DNA from: Apiotrichum sp. Y4204
Lineage: Eukaryota; Basidiomycota; Tremellomycetes; Trichosporonales; Trichosporonaceae
Assembly (NCBI GenBank): GCA_025531455.1
Contig: JAMYHL010000016.1
Location: forward strand, 124,001 to 188,000
Reading direction: 5' to 3'
Length of the DNA: 64,000 bases
Numbering within the stretch: the first letter of the stretch is position 1; each line of letters begins with the position of its first letter. A program made the translations under genes and the position numbers. Of the stretch, positions 9,926-22,527 are shown piece after piece. The notes below the pieces were generated by a model. That model saw only the letters and a program-made list of their open reading frames with translations. It searched no databases and was not told the DNA's origin.

Positions 9926-12900
9926 TCACCGCGGCTGATATGGGTATCCTGGCGACGCGGTGCGGTACGGGGGCTCGGGAGGGTAGGTTCCGGGCTGAGG
10001 AGGAAAGTAGCTTCCGCTTTGCGCGTAGTCTGCGTTCATGGCCGCGGGGCTGTCGGTGTAGGGGTAGTACGGCTGGTTGACAGAACCGCCCGAGTCTGTG
10101 CGGTACGGCGAGGGGAAGCCGCCAGACGCGTAGGGAGGGTAGGCCGGGCTGGCGCTACGGGGTTGCTCGACCCATGGCGACGAGAGCGAGGGGTCCGTTC
10201 CATTCCGAGTGCGCGAGTAGCCCAGTGGGGCAGGAGAAGCGAGCAGCTCGTCAGTCGAGTGGTTTGGAATGTGACCATACGACGCCGGGTTTGAGAATGC
10301 AGTGTTGGGTACTGTTGCGTGTGCCGGCATGGGTGAGACGGTGAGCGAGTAGACGGATCCGCCATCGTTGAAACCGTTGAGAAGGTCGGTCGACGCAATG
10401 GAGCGAGTCTCCCAGTCGCCGACTTCGGTCTGAGTTTCCATCTTGTCCAGTTCTGGGTTGTACTCGAGGTTCTCCTCGCGCACACCGCGAATCTGTGTTC
10501 CGTGGCTCTTCTCGAACCAGGGGTAGGCAGCCAATATATGACGGGCAAGGTCCTCCTGCTTCTTGTGGACCATGACGGTAAACATCTTGTTGGGGCGCAG
10601 GGCGGGGTGAAGGAATTTGCGCTCCATCTGGGTCGAGCTGGTAGGCTTCTCCCGCATTGCGGCTATCCGCTGGTCCTCAATCTCCGAGGGCGAGGGGCGG
10701 TAGTGCTTAAAGCGGGGCTCTGTGGTGACCGACATCCAGACCTTGAAGGCAAGGAGGATGAGAACAGGAGGAACGCCTGCAATGGCATCATACGAGTGAC
10801 GGCGGATAAGAGCGGTGGCTAGAGGTCAGCGCCAATCAACACAGTATACTCACTCAATATCATCAGCAGCTGCATGAAAACAGTGGCGACAAGGACGCGG
10901 TTCACGTAGACATTCCACATACGGCCGCCAGACTCGGACCGCGAGACGTAGACGTAGAGAAGCTGGTACTTGTACACAATGTACGAGAACCACATGACCA
11001 GAGTAGCACCAAAGACCACAAGAGGCGCAATTGGGGCGTACACCAGGGCGACGGTAATGACAAAGATGAGGTTGACGCTGACAGTGTGGTACTCGAAGAG
11101 ATACGGCTTGGTGAGCTCGCGGATATCACGCGGGGTGTAGTGGAACATCAAGCGGCGGAAGGAGACGAGCACGAGCTTGATCAGCTGGATCAGATCGTAG
11201 ATAACAAGAAGACCACGCAGGGGCAGCCACGTGAGCCAGTAGTTGCTCTGCGATGTGTACGCGTTACGGATTTCTGCGGGGTGGTTAGAAAGTTGCGAGT
11301 GTGGCACGACAAGCCGACTCACTCTGCGGGAGGTTGTTCACCAGGGCATTCATAATCTCCACAGCCGACATGTGCTTGTTGATCTGGTCGATGAGGTCCA
11401 TCACAGTCGAGTAGATGACACTGAAGATGGAGAGGATGATGAGAGTCCACACAGTCGTAATAAAGTAGTACCTGGCGGTCGTTGCTCGGTCGAGGCGTGA
11501 ACGCGTGGGTGCGCCTTGGTACTTGCAGATACGCCGAATAATGATGGGGAGAAAGAACAAGAAGATGACCTGGACAAGGGGACCAACAGTACCCGAGACA
11601 AGGTTGAAAGTCCATCCGCTGTTTTCCCTCCAAGACCGGATGAAGCCCCAGTCGGAGAAGGCGGGAAGAGTAGCAAGGAAGGCAACCAGAGCAGTAGGAA
11701 TGGCGTAGGCAAAGAAGAGGGCGCCCAGAAGGATCCATCCAATCATGCGGGTCGAATGGAGGTCCCCAGAGGCTCGACCCATGTTCTGCCAGAGAATGTC
11801 GTTGGGCTGAGGAGCCAGCTGCAGTTCGGCGCCGCCAAGCTCGCGGCACTTGCCTCCATGCGAGAGGTTGATGCGGTGAGCCTCGGCGACGGTCTTGAGG
11901 GTGATGAAGCCGTAGCTCTCGCCCTGTACGCGGCTGACCCTGCCACCCTTGCGCGCCTTGCGTTCCTCGCGAATGAGCGAGTTGATCTTTGCGCGGCGCT
12001 CGTCGACCTGGTCGCGGAGGAACTTGATCTGCTTGGCGTAGTAGTCTATGGCATCGACCTTGCGGCCGCCACAGCACATGAAGCCACCCTTGCGGACCAT
12101 CGGGCGCTTGCTAGCCTCCTTTCCATGGCGGAGGTACTTGACAAGCACCTTCTCCAAATCTTTGACAGCCTCGTTGTGCTGGTCGACCATGGAGGGAAAA
12201 TCGTGCAGCCTGCGTCCGATGGCAGTGCAGTCGATCTCCTGGGAAATCTTGATTCCATCGACCTTGAGCTGCTGCATCAGGTGGATAAGACCCTCGTCGC
12301 TGCGGTACTCCTTCGGGACGTTGGTAATCAGGAGCGTGCGAGAGTAGATCTTGCGCTGGTACTGCGGCGAGCGGAACCAGTCCTGACGGAGGGTGATCAT
12401 GGCCTGCCAGTTGCGCCAGACAAAGAACATGACAATAAAAGCTGGTGTTAATGGCGACGAAGCGGCACCAGGGAGCCCGACGCGGCAGTCACTCACTCAT
12501 CACATACGAGGCGCCGAGCGCCGGCCAGACCCAGCCGTCCGAGACGTTGGCAAGAGTGAAGTAAGAGAGTGGGTCCTGTTTCAAAACCTTCTTGTCTGTT
12601 GTCTTAACATTGTAGGCGATGTAAATGCCGAAGAGCACGACTCCGTATATTGAGCAGCCGATGAGGATGTATAGCATCATGCGCACCAAGCGCAGGAAGG
12701 TGACGGCGTCGAGACCTATGGGTTAACACCGTCTTCTTCCTTACAACTCTGCAACTCGACACTCACCGATGTTGATAATCATCTGCTTCTCATGCACATG
12801 CACCACTGGGCTAAGCCATGCAAGGAACCCATCGGACAGTTTCGGCGGCGGCGGCTCGTAATCTGGATCGTTCGGAGAGTGCGACTGGAATTTGATCTGA

Positions 12901-13290
12901 GTGTTAGCTGTGTTCTTGTGCGCCGGCCGTCATGCCCATGTCTGCACCATGCCGCGTGTTCGCTCCGCATTCTCCGCGCTCTCGGTCCCTTCCGTTCCTC
13001 CACGGCACCGCCATCTACGTCTCCCTTACCCACCTTTGGCGCATAAATCTTCGACTGCCGCGGGCGTACTATCGAGAAGCCGACGATAATGGCGGCCTGA
13101 GAGTCAGTGCGCTGGCGTGACATGCCACCTCATCGCTGCGGACTGCACGTACCGAAATGCCGACGGTGATGCCGAGCTGCATCCACAGCGCCTGGAGAGT
13201 CGCACCATTGCGACCCTCCATGAGAGCGCTGAGAATCTTCTCGCCGTCATTCTGATTGCCGCCGACGGTAGAGCCGACGGTGGTGGACAT
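9926..13290 (-). CDS. CSC1/OSCA/TMEM63 (DUF221) mechanosensitive cation channel
   Basis: Seven exons (13290-13153, 13096-13034, 12896-12767, 12715-12497, 12441-11323, 11273-10854, 10818-9926) give 993 aa. The order is typical of the family. TM0 spans the first two exons (LQALWMQLGITVGISAAIIVGF) and two further N-terminal TMs follow (LVRMMLYILIGCSIYGVVLF, ALGASYVMTFIVMFFVWRNW). A cytosolic RRM-like loop begins RTLLITNVPKEYRSDEG. The RSN1_7TM channel core follows, with helices such as MIGWILLGALFFAYAIPTAL and LVQVIFLFFLPIIIRRI. The C-tail is disordered, Pro/Tyr/Ser-rich and likely regulatory. In yeast and plants the family forms osmosensitive, calcium-permeable channels in the plasma or internal membranes. 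The last intron (10853-10819) is just 35 nt. No residues look lost. Confidence 0.92.
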
Positions 13291-16062
13291 GGTGGGTGAT
13301 CTAATGAAAGGGAAGGAAGGTCAAGCTTTTCGTTTGAGTGCGCGTATCCAATGCTAAAAGAATCGTTCAGTAAGTGATGGACCGTATGGCCGTGGTGCAG
13401 TGCGGTGTCGTGTGATGGTATCCGCGCGTCAAGCGGGATACGTTGTGTGTGTTGACAAGAAGTCGAGCGCGTCAAGCGTCGAGGATGGGGTGGTCGTGCG
13501 CGTGGGGACAAGGTGGATGGTATATGTCGATATGTCGAGCACGAGTATTGTCGAGTGTCGAATGGAGAGGCCGAGATGGATGTGGTAGTCGAGCCCCACT
13601 CGGCGTGGAGAGTTGTGGGTGGAGTGACCAAGAGGGGACACAGGTGGGGGAAACAAAGAGGGACAACTACTGGAGACAATCGACAATGGGATGGAACAGA
13701 AAGAAAGGAGAAGAAAGGAAAAGAGAAGCACACACCAGACAAAACTGAGTGAGAGAGCTGTTTGGAGCGGTGAGAGTGAGGACGAGCGTCACGATGAGCG
13801 CGTAGAGAGGGATCTGTGCGTCGTCCAGCTTTCTGCTAGCCCCGTGGAGGAAGGTGGTGGCGGCGGCCATTGATAAACTCTGGCATGGTGTGCAATGGTG
13901 CAGGCCGGCTACAGCCAGGCTCCAGGCTCTGTCTGCATACTTAGTCCCCCACGCTCCGCAGTCACCCAAAAGGTCTCTTGTTCCTGGATTACACCTAGAT
14001 GGATCCTGTATACCTGTAAGGCTGTGGCCTCACGGGAAAGAACAAGAAGGAAGGGGGGAAGGGAAATTAGAGGGGTTTGCGAAAAGGGGATCGTGAAGGG
14101 GGCTGAGGAATGAGACACGGCACAAAACCAGAGGCGCACAAGACCGCGAAACCGCTAGGGGGACTTTTGCGCTTCGCGACAGATACGCTAAAATCGTTTG
14201 AATTTTTCTGCACTATTCCAAGGGTAGTATGCACGCAGCTTTGCACCTCGCAGCCAGACTTTGGCCTCTGGCTTTTCATCACCTGGCCCAGTCTCATCTT
14301 GACACTAGCTCGTGTGATGTAGGCGGAGAAGGAGACGGCGACGGCGACAATGACGGTGTCGCGGGGGTGCGGGTCTGTGCTGCGGTGTCCGAGGGATGCA
14401 CGACGGAGACATCGAAGTGCATGTACCGCATAGTCCTCGGTCCGAGATCCAAGGTCGGATGCAAGACAAGAACAAAAACGGAAACCGTATCAAACCATGA
14501 GTGGTGCCTCCATGTCTCTGTCGTTCGCGCTGATCGCGCTGACACACGAGACACGTTCCATCCACTCTTACACGCTCACGATCAAAGACACGCATTGCAA
14601 TCGCGATCAAGACCGACATGCAACGCGTGGGCCACAGTGGCGGAAATGATCTAAATTGGCCTCTCCGTTAATCCGTTCTTCGGCCACCCTCCCGACTAAC
14701 GCGTCGGTCATTACGAAACTCTATCCCCAACTGGCTCCGCAGAAATGTATCCAGAACCGTAAACTATACATACATACCGCGAGGCCAAGAAGGAGCCGGT
14801 TACCCCTTGTGCAACGGGGCAATGTGATGTGTGATGCATGCACATGTGAGTAAATGAGCGTTGTGATCTTGTGAGTGCACAAGTGTGTCACCGCAGAATA
14901 TGTCTTTTGAGTAGCTCAATGATCATTGATAAATCGATGTGCATGTGCGTGTGTGTGTGGTGTGGGTAGTCCGACCTGAAAGCTGTACCGTACCATTCAT
15001 CACTAGATCACTAGCGTAGGTAGCGGGGAAGCTCCCCTATCTCTACCTCAACCACTTGTACGGCCTCTAAGCTCTACCTCGGGACTGCCTCGCGTGCCTC
15101 GAGAATAGACACGGTGTATGGTACAGTATGTGTCTACGTGTCTATTTGGAGATCTTGGAGACGAGCTGCGGCAGCGCTGTAGTGCACATCATGATTGAAT
15201 CAGCATCGCCTCGATCTGAGCTCTAAAAGGAACGCGGCTGTGCCGTACGTTGTACGCTACAAGCATGGGAAACGGGGTACCCGCGCACTGCACCGCACTC
15301 CGTCACCGAAAGCCAGATCCTTCCCGTGGCGCAGCAATGGATCCCGTACTCCGTCCATCACCCCGTCCAAAACGTCAAAGGCCCGAGCCAAGGCCCCTCG
15401 CTGCACCACGCACCGCAATATGGGGTGCTCGACGAGTCCGTGGGATGGTCAGATCGATGCGTATATCCGGATGTACAGTACAGACTCGCACTACACTTGA
15501 CATCATCCTTCAACCATCATTACTACCTAACTATTCACACACCCTCTCTCGGACCCTGCTCATCTCGTTCAGTGTCGTACATCGTCTCGTCTCGGCGTTG
15601 ACGTACTCCCCCATATCCCCCACAATTCCATGTCCCCAGCGGACACAATGATAGCATTGAAGGTTTCGCGCGTTTCGCTCTCGTATGCATGTATGTCGCT
15701 GCTGATCCGTCGGGGCCCAGACCGAAAGTCCACCTGTGATCTGGACCCAAAGACGGAACTAGACTGAAAGGGAAAAGTAGGGCCAAGGACCAAAGAGAAG
15801 GGATTGCTGGAATCGGGGGAGGGCCCTGAATGTGGCTCGCCTACTGTATCCTGATAGGCATGCAGCTTTAAAATCACGTGAAATGAACGTGTCTCATGCG
15901 TGGCTTTCCCAATTTCCCATAGGCTGTTAGGCGTGCAAAGAGGCCCAGTGCCACCACGTCATTGCCTCATGTCAAGCATGCTGGACCCGACGACGGCGAG
16001 TGAATGTTGACAAGTTGACAACTCACTACCACTCACATCACCCGCACATTCTAACACCCAAC
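13291..16062. promoter_or_regulatory. 2.8-kb divergent region between CSC1 and YIPF genes
   Basis: Apart from one doubtful small frame (13667-13870, listed separately) I see no gene. The minus strand at 13300-13800 is CT-rich, like a leader of the channel gene. A 10-bp inverted repeat, AATAGACACG/CGTGTCTATT, lies at 15104-15113 and 15137-15146. The frames scattered over 14100-15900 show no domain and no in-phase splice partner. Confidence 0.4.
13667..13870 (-). CDS. Possible small membrane protein, 67 aa
   Basis: An uninterrupted frame from an ATG in a purine-favourable context (GCCATGGCC-like repeats on the minus strand) encodes 67 residues. It has a short polar N-terminus (HGASRKLDDAQ) and two hydrophobic stretches, IPLYALIVTLVLTLTAP and FCLVCASLFLSSPFFLF. 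The second falls in a pyrimidine-rich tract, which makes hydrophobic codons by chance, so the call is weak. It ends 377 bp upstream of the channel gene on the same strand and could instead be leader sequence. I recognise no family. Confidence 0.2.
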   Translation of the reverse strand: MAAATTFLHGASRKLDDAQIPLYALIVTLVLTLTAPNSSLTQFCLVCASLFLSSPFFLFHPIVDCLQ

Positions 16063-17227
16063 ATGCCGAGCGGGGGATACGCCGTCGTCGACGTGGACGA
16101 GGACGAGGTGGGCACTCACTAACTCCAGCCACTGACAACAGTCGGGAGGACTGCAGTTCAAGACCTTCCTCAACGATGCACCATCGGGCGGCGGGGGAAG
16201 TTCGAGCAGAGATACCGGAGCCGGCGTCGACATGACTCCCCGCGACGCGCCGTATTCGATGTTCAACCTCGCGTACTACCAGGTGTACTTTGATGTCGAC
16301 ACGGTGCCGGTCGCGAAGCGCGTCGCGATGGCAATGGTGCCCAAGGGCGGGTTTATCGTGGATGTGTGTGATGGGCAGGTGGACCTCTATGGTGAGTCCA
16401 GGTGTGAGAGGAATAAGAGGTTTGGATGAGGCGGAAAGTGGGAGGTTAGAGTGGGAGTGAAACTATGTTGGGGGTTACATTGAGAGCGGCTTCGCAGGGC
16501 AGGAAGACAGAAAACTGTCCACAATCGCTCCACTGATCACTAACGACAGGCCCATTCTGGACGCTCACGACGCTAATTCTCCTACTATACACGACGTCCA
16601 CCCTGACAACGAGCATCTCCGCGTACTTGGCCGGCGCGCCAACAGTGACCAACATCCCGCTGCTCTCGACGGCCGTCTCGCTGATCTACATTTACGGCCT
16701 GGGCGTGCCCGCCGCGCTGTGGGGCGCGACGCGCTGGCTCGGCGTCGCGTCGTGGGGGCCCGCCGAGGCGCTCGCGATCTATGGATATGCGATGGCCGTC
16801 TTCGTCCCGATCAGCCTGCTCTGCCTTATCAACTTTGAGATTGTGCGGTGGGTGCTCGTCGGCCTGGGCGCGTTGTCGAGTGGATTCTTCCTGTGAGTTG
16901 TGTTTTGGGCTTGGCTGGAAGCGGATGAAGAAGATTGGGTTTGAGTCAGGTCTTGATTCTTGATCTCGACACTTCAAGCTGGATCGGGGCCGAGTCTGCA
17001 GTCCGATTCTAGTCTCGAGTTCTATTCTCGTTCCCCTCTTACCTCATTTCTGTCTCTCGATCATCTCGTCTCATTCCCATCAATTCTTCCCTCTAACACG
17101 CAGGGTGACAAACATTTACCCCGTGCTCGCCGAAGCAGACAACAAGATGGCCCGCCTCCTCGTCATTGCCGTTGCGGTGCTGCACGCCGCGCTGGCATTT
17201 GCCATGAAGTTTCTGTTCTACTCGTGA
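16063..17227 (+). CDS. YIP1-family Golgi membrane protein (YIPF1/2-like)
   Basis: Exons 16063-16107, 16142-16391, 16550-16892 and 17104-17227 give 253 aa. The cytosolic N-terminus leads into FNLAYYQVYFDVDT and the family hallmark DLYGPFWTLTTLILLL. Five hydrophobic segments then follow, including LLSTAVSLIYIYGLGVPAAL, AIYGYAMAVFVPISLLCLI and LLVIAVAVLHAALAFAMKF. YIPF proteins sit in early/late Golgi membranes and bind Rab GTPases in vesicle traffic. The first intron, at 34 nt, is the shortest accepted here. Its acceptor was fixed by frame: the nearer AG at about 16127 would break phase. The stop TGA overlaps a GTGAGT word, so a further 3' exon is conceivable, but length and topology already fit. 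Confidence 0.85.
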
Positions 17228-17417
17228 GTTTGACCCAAGAACAATGACAGGCAGGCGTTGCGGCTCGTCCAGCTGTCGGCCATTATGCTTTAGCTGGACA
17301 CCCCGCGGTTGCCTTCTTCGTAGCTCGGCTTACACCAGATACTCCGTCACGCCGGCGGACCCAGCAGCGTCGTAGTAATACTCTATGCATGTGACACAAT
17401 CTATATAAACCTCCCAA

Positions 17418-20400
17418 TCAGAACGGCACGCGTGCCATCTCGCCCGTGGCGAGGATATCATCGTCGAAGATGGCGTCGTCGTCCTCGTCATACTCCTCGT
17501 CGCTGCCCTCGTCGATCTCTCGCGGCTCCTTGGCGAACTCTGCCTTGGAGTCTCCGCGCTTGAGCCACTCGGCGGGGAACGCCGCGCCGTCATCGAAGCT
17601 TCCGGGCATCGATGCCTGGCGGGAAGACGAGTCCGAGTTCTGGCGCTTGGGAACCCACTGGTGCTCGTCATCCGAGTCGAGGTCGGACGCCGCAACTGCC
17701 GGCCCGATGAGCGGCGAGCTCGGGCGCGGGGAGCCTGGCTGGCTCGTCGCCTCGGGGCTTGCGGCGCGCGAACCGCGACGGCCGAGCAGGCCGCCGAGGT
17801 ACGAGAGGCGCGAGTTGCCGCTTGCGTCGGAGCGCGCGGAGAGTGCGGGCGACGGCGGCGTAAAGTCCGGAATGGGAATGTCCATGATCGGGTCGCGCCA
17901 GAAGTTGAAGTCGGTGAACTCTGGCTGGACCTTCGTCTTTACAGGAGGGAACATCTCGTTGACGAGGTCGTTCAGGCCCACGTAGCTGCCCCTGTGGGAG
18001 GACTGAAGGAGCTCGGTCTTGAGGACACCCGTCGAGTCGATGGTGTAGATCTTGCCAGTCGGGATACCGACGGAACGGTACGACATGGCGTCTGTGATAC
18101 GGTTGCCGAAGCCGGCGAAGAAGGCGTCCTTTGCGTGGCCGGCGAACAGGCGCTGGATATCACGCAGACACGCCATCTTGAACAGCTCGGGCTTGCGGAG
18201 AATTACCTCACTGCATGTCAGTTGGGGACTTTACGCCGCTGCTTACCGGTGCAAGGAGGCCATCAGACGGTCAGGACTCATGATAACGGGGCCCTCGGGC
18301 ATGCGGTACTCGCCCTGCACGATCGTCTTGAGGTACTCGCGCGTCGTGTCCGCCTGTCCGATAGCGCGCGCGGTGAGGTACAGGATCTTGTACCCGTTGT
18401 TGCATATGTCAGTGTAGAGGTTTGCGATGCCGACGTGCGTCCAGTCGCGCCCGATCGCAGCAAACACGTGGCCCAGCGCATCAGACTTTGTGATCGTGCC
18501 GTCAATGTCCGAGATGATAACCTGGTCGTGCTCGTCCCAAAGGAAGATGCGTGCCGTGACTACAGCAAGACCAGAGTACGAGGACGTGACGCTGAACTGC
18601 ACGGTGTTGGGACCGGGTTTGAGGTTCAGCTCCTTGAGCTGGTCTGACGAGAGACGCAGCGTCTTGGCGTAATGCTTCTCGTCTGCTGATGCCTCGCTTT
18701 CCGCGATCGCAGACTCTCCAGCTGCAGGGGCAGGGGCCGGGACGACCGGCATCGACGACCCGCGCGTAGGCTCGGGCTTCTCCTTCTGATCCTCCTTCTT
18801 CTCATCCTCTTCCTTCTTCAAATCCTTCTTCGTGGGCACTTCTGGCGACGAATGTGTCTTCTCGAGGGGCACCGATTGAAGACCGGCAGTCGCCGCAACA
18901 GGGCTTACTGCTGGCATCGAGGGCGTCGGCGCCTCGCTGCGGCGCCACCAACGCGACCACCCATACCCGCTCTGGGGGGCGGCGGTGTCCTTCGTGGGCG
19001 ACTCAGCCTCGGATGGCAATGACCGGCGGTAAATCGCCAGCGAGAGCAACAGGGGATATCCCGTCGTCCAGGTCATGTGCAGGCCGTCGTAGTAGATCAC
19101 GAGGCGGGGGTCATCAACAATGCTCGGGTCCTCCATGAAGCGTTTGAATGTGATGCGCTCGCGGTCAAAGGCGTCGAGCTCCTCGTCGGACGCGTTGCAT
19201 TCGGGTGCGTAGTCGTTCCCGCCACATAGACTAAGCTCGAAGAGATGCACGCGGCCGTCGAGCTCGAGCAAAAAGACGTGCGGCTCGTTCGCCGCCGCCT
19301 GACGCAAGCTCGCGCGCTTGGCAGCGACGCCCGACTCGTCCCCAGGCGGCAGACTTCCTGCACGATGCTGTGGCCGCTGGCCCTCCTCCTCCTCGCCGGG
19401 AACCTTGCCCCAGTCCCACGCATAGTCCATCTGCGAGCTGGCGACCTTGTCGCCATTCGGCGAAGCCGGGCGGCTGTCCTCCGGCGGTTCTGACTGGACC
19501 CTGTCACCACGGCGGAGTTTGGACGCCGGCGACTTGCGCGGCGTGCCGTTCTCGAGCGACAGAGACTCGAGTGCGGCGGGAAGGTCATTGCTCCCGTGCG
19601 AACCCATGAGGTCCTCCACAAAAGAATCCAGCTGGGGGTTTCGGATCAGCATGGGTGACTTGGCGCGCGGCGGGCTCGCGGGCATGGACGCCGAAGGGCG
19701 CATCTCCGGTGTCGCGGGGACAGGATCGTTGCTGGAGGAGCTCTTGGCACCCGACTTTTCGTTCTCGTGGAAACCATCCATGTCGAGCACAATGTCCGTG
19801 CCGTACTTGACCTCCGGGCCCTCGTGCTCGCCTGGGCGGACCTTGGGCAGATCAAAGCCCTTTTCGTCCGTGTGCACGTTACTCAGGCGGTAGTTGCGGA
19901 TCGGGAGGTCGGTGGTTTCTCCAGGCTTGGCGGTGAGCGGGTTGGACGGCTGGTTGCTCGCCATGCCGGCCGAGGACCGCCGTTTCCGGGACGTCTGGGG
20001 GGAGAGAGATGCGAAGGATGCCTTGTCTGATGCCTTATCGGATGTGAGTTTGTCGCCGAGGGCCGCGCTCCCAAGCGGGTCATTCTCGCTAGCGTTGAGG
20101 TCGAGAGGCTCGACCTCGGGCAGGTGCTTCCCCGTGTGGTCGTTGTGTCCTTTGTGCGTGACTTGCTGCTCAGTTCCGCCAAACGGCTGCATGGTCAAGG
20201 ACGATGTCATGTCTTCGGGTGGCTGCTCCTCGATCGACGGGCGGGAGGGTTCTTCGGCCTGTGGTTAGAGTGTGGGATGCGATGATGGGCCACATGGCTG
20301 GGAAGCGGGTATGGGAGTCAAGAGGTTGTGAACGACCGTTTACCTCTGGCTGACTGTCCCCGCTCCCCCATTCCCAAACTCACATCTGTTGCCGTGATAA

Positions 20401-20825
20401 CCGGACTGGTCATGAGGTCGAGAGGCACCTCGTCCTCGGTCTCAAGAACGAAGAACGCCTCGCCCGTCTCGCCAACCTTCATCGAGAACGGCGCAATGTG
20501 CGGCTCGGGGAGGTTGTTCGGCAAGCTGACGGTCACGCGCTTGTCGGTCGCGCGGAGGACGCGCAGCTTGCCGAACCGCACGTGGAACGGCGAGCAGGCG
20601 AGCACGTCCTCGCCATTCTGGAGTTAGTAGGGGACAGACTGGGACAGATGAAGAAGTATGATCATCCGCCGCATGCTCGGTTGCGCACCTCGTCCGTACT
20701 CCGCACGACGATCACGTCGATGGCGCCCGACAGCGTCGCGGGGTTGATCCCCGAGTCTGGCGGTCAGTGATGTGCTCCGCTGCTTGCGACCCACAGTAGT
20801 TGTACGCTTTGGAGAGGTACTGCAT
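17418..20825 (-). CDS. PAH1: Lipin-type phosphatidate phosphatase
   Basis: Mg2+-dependent phosphatidate phosphatase making diacylglycerol for triacylglycerol and phospholipid synthesis at the ER/nuclear envelope. Exons 20825-20795, 20756-20689, 20617-20384, 20258-18247 and 18210-17418 give 1045 aa. The N-Lip starts with a membrane-binding helix (MQYLSKAYNYYSG) and the family block INPATLSGAIDVIVV, then CSPFHVRFGKLRVL. A long Ser/Pro-rich linker, presumably phosphorylated, precedes the C-Lip HAD domain with the catalytic DIDGT at residues 695-699 (both Asp present), then YLTARAIGQADTTREYL and GPVIMSPD. The C-terminal tail is very acidic (DEEYDEDDDAIFDDD), as expected for docking the Nem1-Spo7 phosphatase. 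The first coding exon is only 31 nt; its donor GTGGGT was chosen because it restores the conserved SINPATLSG phase. Confidence 0.96.
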
Positions 20826-21564
20826 CGTGTATGTGTCCGGGTCGGGCCTGTGCTCGGCCGCGCGGGCTCGCGGTCGTTCTCGACTTGACGGTGGCGGAGT
20901 CGGCCAGTGCGCGGAGTGAAAGTGATAGGGAGAGAGGGGGTGCGAGTGAGGGGAGAGTGGTCGGTGGCAAGAACGAGAACCGTACTGGGACAGAAGCAGG
21001 AGAGTGGATTGAGAGGAGAGACAAGAATCAACAATTACACACACAGAAAAACAATGTTGCTCCTGTTCAGCTTGTCTCTATGCACGTTCTGTATGTCTGC
21101 AGCCGTATCATCCGGTCGTCGCTCTCGAGCTCTCTTTCTCGTCACGATTCATTACAACCGGGCCCCTCGTACGCCTAGTACGCACCGCTCCTTTGCTCCC
21201 CCACGGCGTCACTACCCCGCTCCACAACGGAGTCCGCCTAATCTCCGCCACCGGTCCATTGCCGGTCCACGCGGACACATTACAATCTCGAGCTCTGGAA
21301 ATCTTGGGGAGTGCTGCATGTTGCAGTTCATCAGCGCTAGTGCCAAGGGGCACAAGCATACAAGGGCTCGTGCACGAGTGCACGGGCTCACCTCCGCCAT
21401 CTCTGGTGCAACAGAATGCCAATGATGGTGACTACCTCTGACCTCTGGCAATATCTCATGGTATCTCATGCATCTCAAGCACACTACTCGTAGACTCTCT
21501 GTGCCGCAGGCTCCAAAGCCCACTCTTCTGCAGTACTAATGTACGCTATCAATAATATTATGGT
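20826..21564. promoter_or_regulatory. PAH1 upstream region
   Basis: No gene seen. On the minus strand the first 200 bp upstream of the PAH1 start are CT-rich (leader-like). The rest, up to the 3' end of the ABC ATPase gene, shows no repeats or motifs that I can support. Confidence 0.4.
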
Positions 21565-22527
21565 CTAGTTACCCCCAAGGTGGAAAGTACGCGTGCCGAC
21601 GCGCTCGCCCTGTTCTGCAGAATGGGTGATCCAGATAAGGGCTTTGGGTCCCGTGCCGCGTCTGGGGACGCCGTTGCTCTTTGGGATTGTCAGCCTGGAC
21701 ACGGGAGACAGAGAAGAGTGGACGAGCTGCAGTCTCAGCTCACCTTCGTGGGGAGGCCCGGCGCCTTGGGGAGCATAGACAGCAGGGAGCGCTCTACGAG
21801 CTTTGCGCTATGTTCGTCGAGGGCAGAAGTGGGCTCTGGGAAGATTAGCCACGATCAAAATAACTCAGACGCACCATCGAGGAGGACCACATCCGCACCA
21901 CCGAGCCCGAGCGCCGCGGCGAGCGCGATGCGCTGTCCCTCTCCGCCAGAGAGGGAGCTCCACTCGCGGGACCACAGATGGCGCTCGACGCCCCACTCCT
22001 CGGCGAGCGCGAGGGGGTCGATCTCCGCGCGGCCCTCGGCGCGGAGTTCGGCCGCACGCTTCTTGCGCGCCGCGAACGACTGTATGCGCTCGAGATACTG
22101 CAGCGGGTTTCCGGGAAGCAGGGACGGCCGTTGCGGGATGTACTGCACGCGAACGCGGTAGTTTGGGATTCCGTAGGATGTCGAGGGTCTGTGGTTAGAG
22201 GCGGTCGGTGGCGTCGAGGCGCCGTTGGGCGACTCACTTGTCATAGAGCAGGATGGTGCCGTCCTGATAGACGTTGAGCTCAGCAAGGCATTTCAAGAGT
22301 GTCGTCTTGCTGGCGCGTGATCAGCATATTATACAAGCTATGCCGCGCGTGAACTTACCCACAACCACTTGGCCCACTCAGAATAATGACTTCACCTTCG
22401 GTGACGTCGAGCTTGAGATCCTCGGTCTAAGCATCCGTCCAAGTTGTGGACTCACCTGCAGGATCGCCGAGCCCGTGCCGTCGTCGCGGCGTATCGTGAG
22501 ATTCCTGACCTGCAAAAGAGGCGCCAT
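21565..22527 (-). CDS. Small ABC ATPase without membrane domain (FetA/STAR1-like)
   Basis: Six exons (22527-22456, 22426-22359, 22309-22238, 22188-21875, 21835-21744, 21678-21565) encode 243 aa, just one nucleotide-binding domain. All ABC motifs are intact: Walker A GPSGCGKTT, split by an intron within the Gly codons; Q-loop VQYIPQRPSLLPG; signature LSGGEGQR; Walker B VVLLDEPTSALD; and H-loop IWITHSAEQ. The last acceptor was placed at 21679 because only that restores the H-loop frame, with a GGCTGAC branch point in the intron. This resembles bacterial YbbL/FetA and plant STAR1, which pair with a separate permease; no permease gene is adjacent. The substrate is unknown, with metal or UDP-glucose transport only by analogy. 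Confidence 0.8.

Noticed and set aside
11516..12451. 311-codon plus frame
   Set aside because: Antisense to the certain CSC1 channel exon.
15001..15100. Possible tRNA-like or structured RNA (GTAGGTAGCGGGG..CCCCTATCTCTACC hairpin)
   Set aside because: No T-loop GGTTCGA-type box or acceptor pairing could be found; only a short imperfect hairpin.
17661..18647. 328-codon plus frame
   Set aside because: Antisense to the PAH1 catalytic exons.
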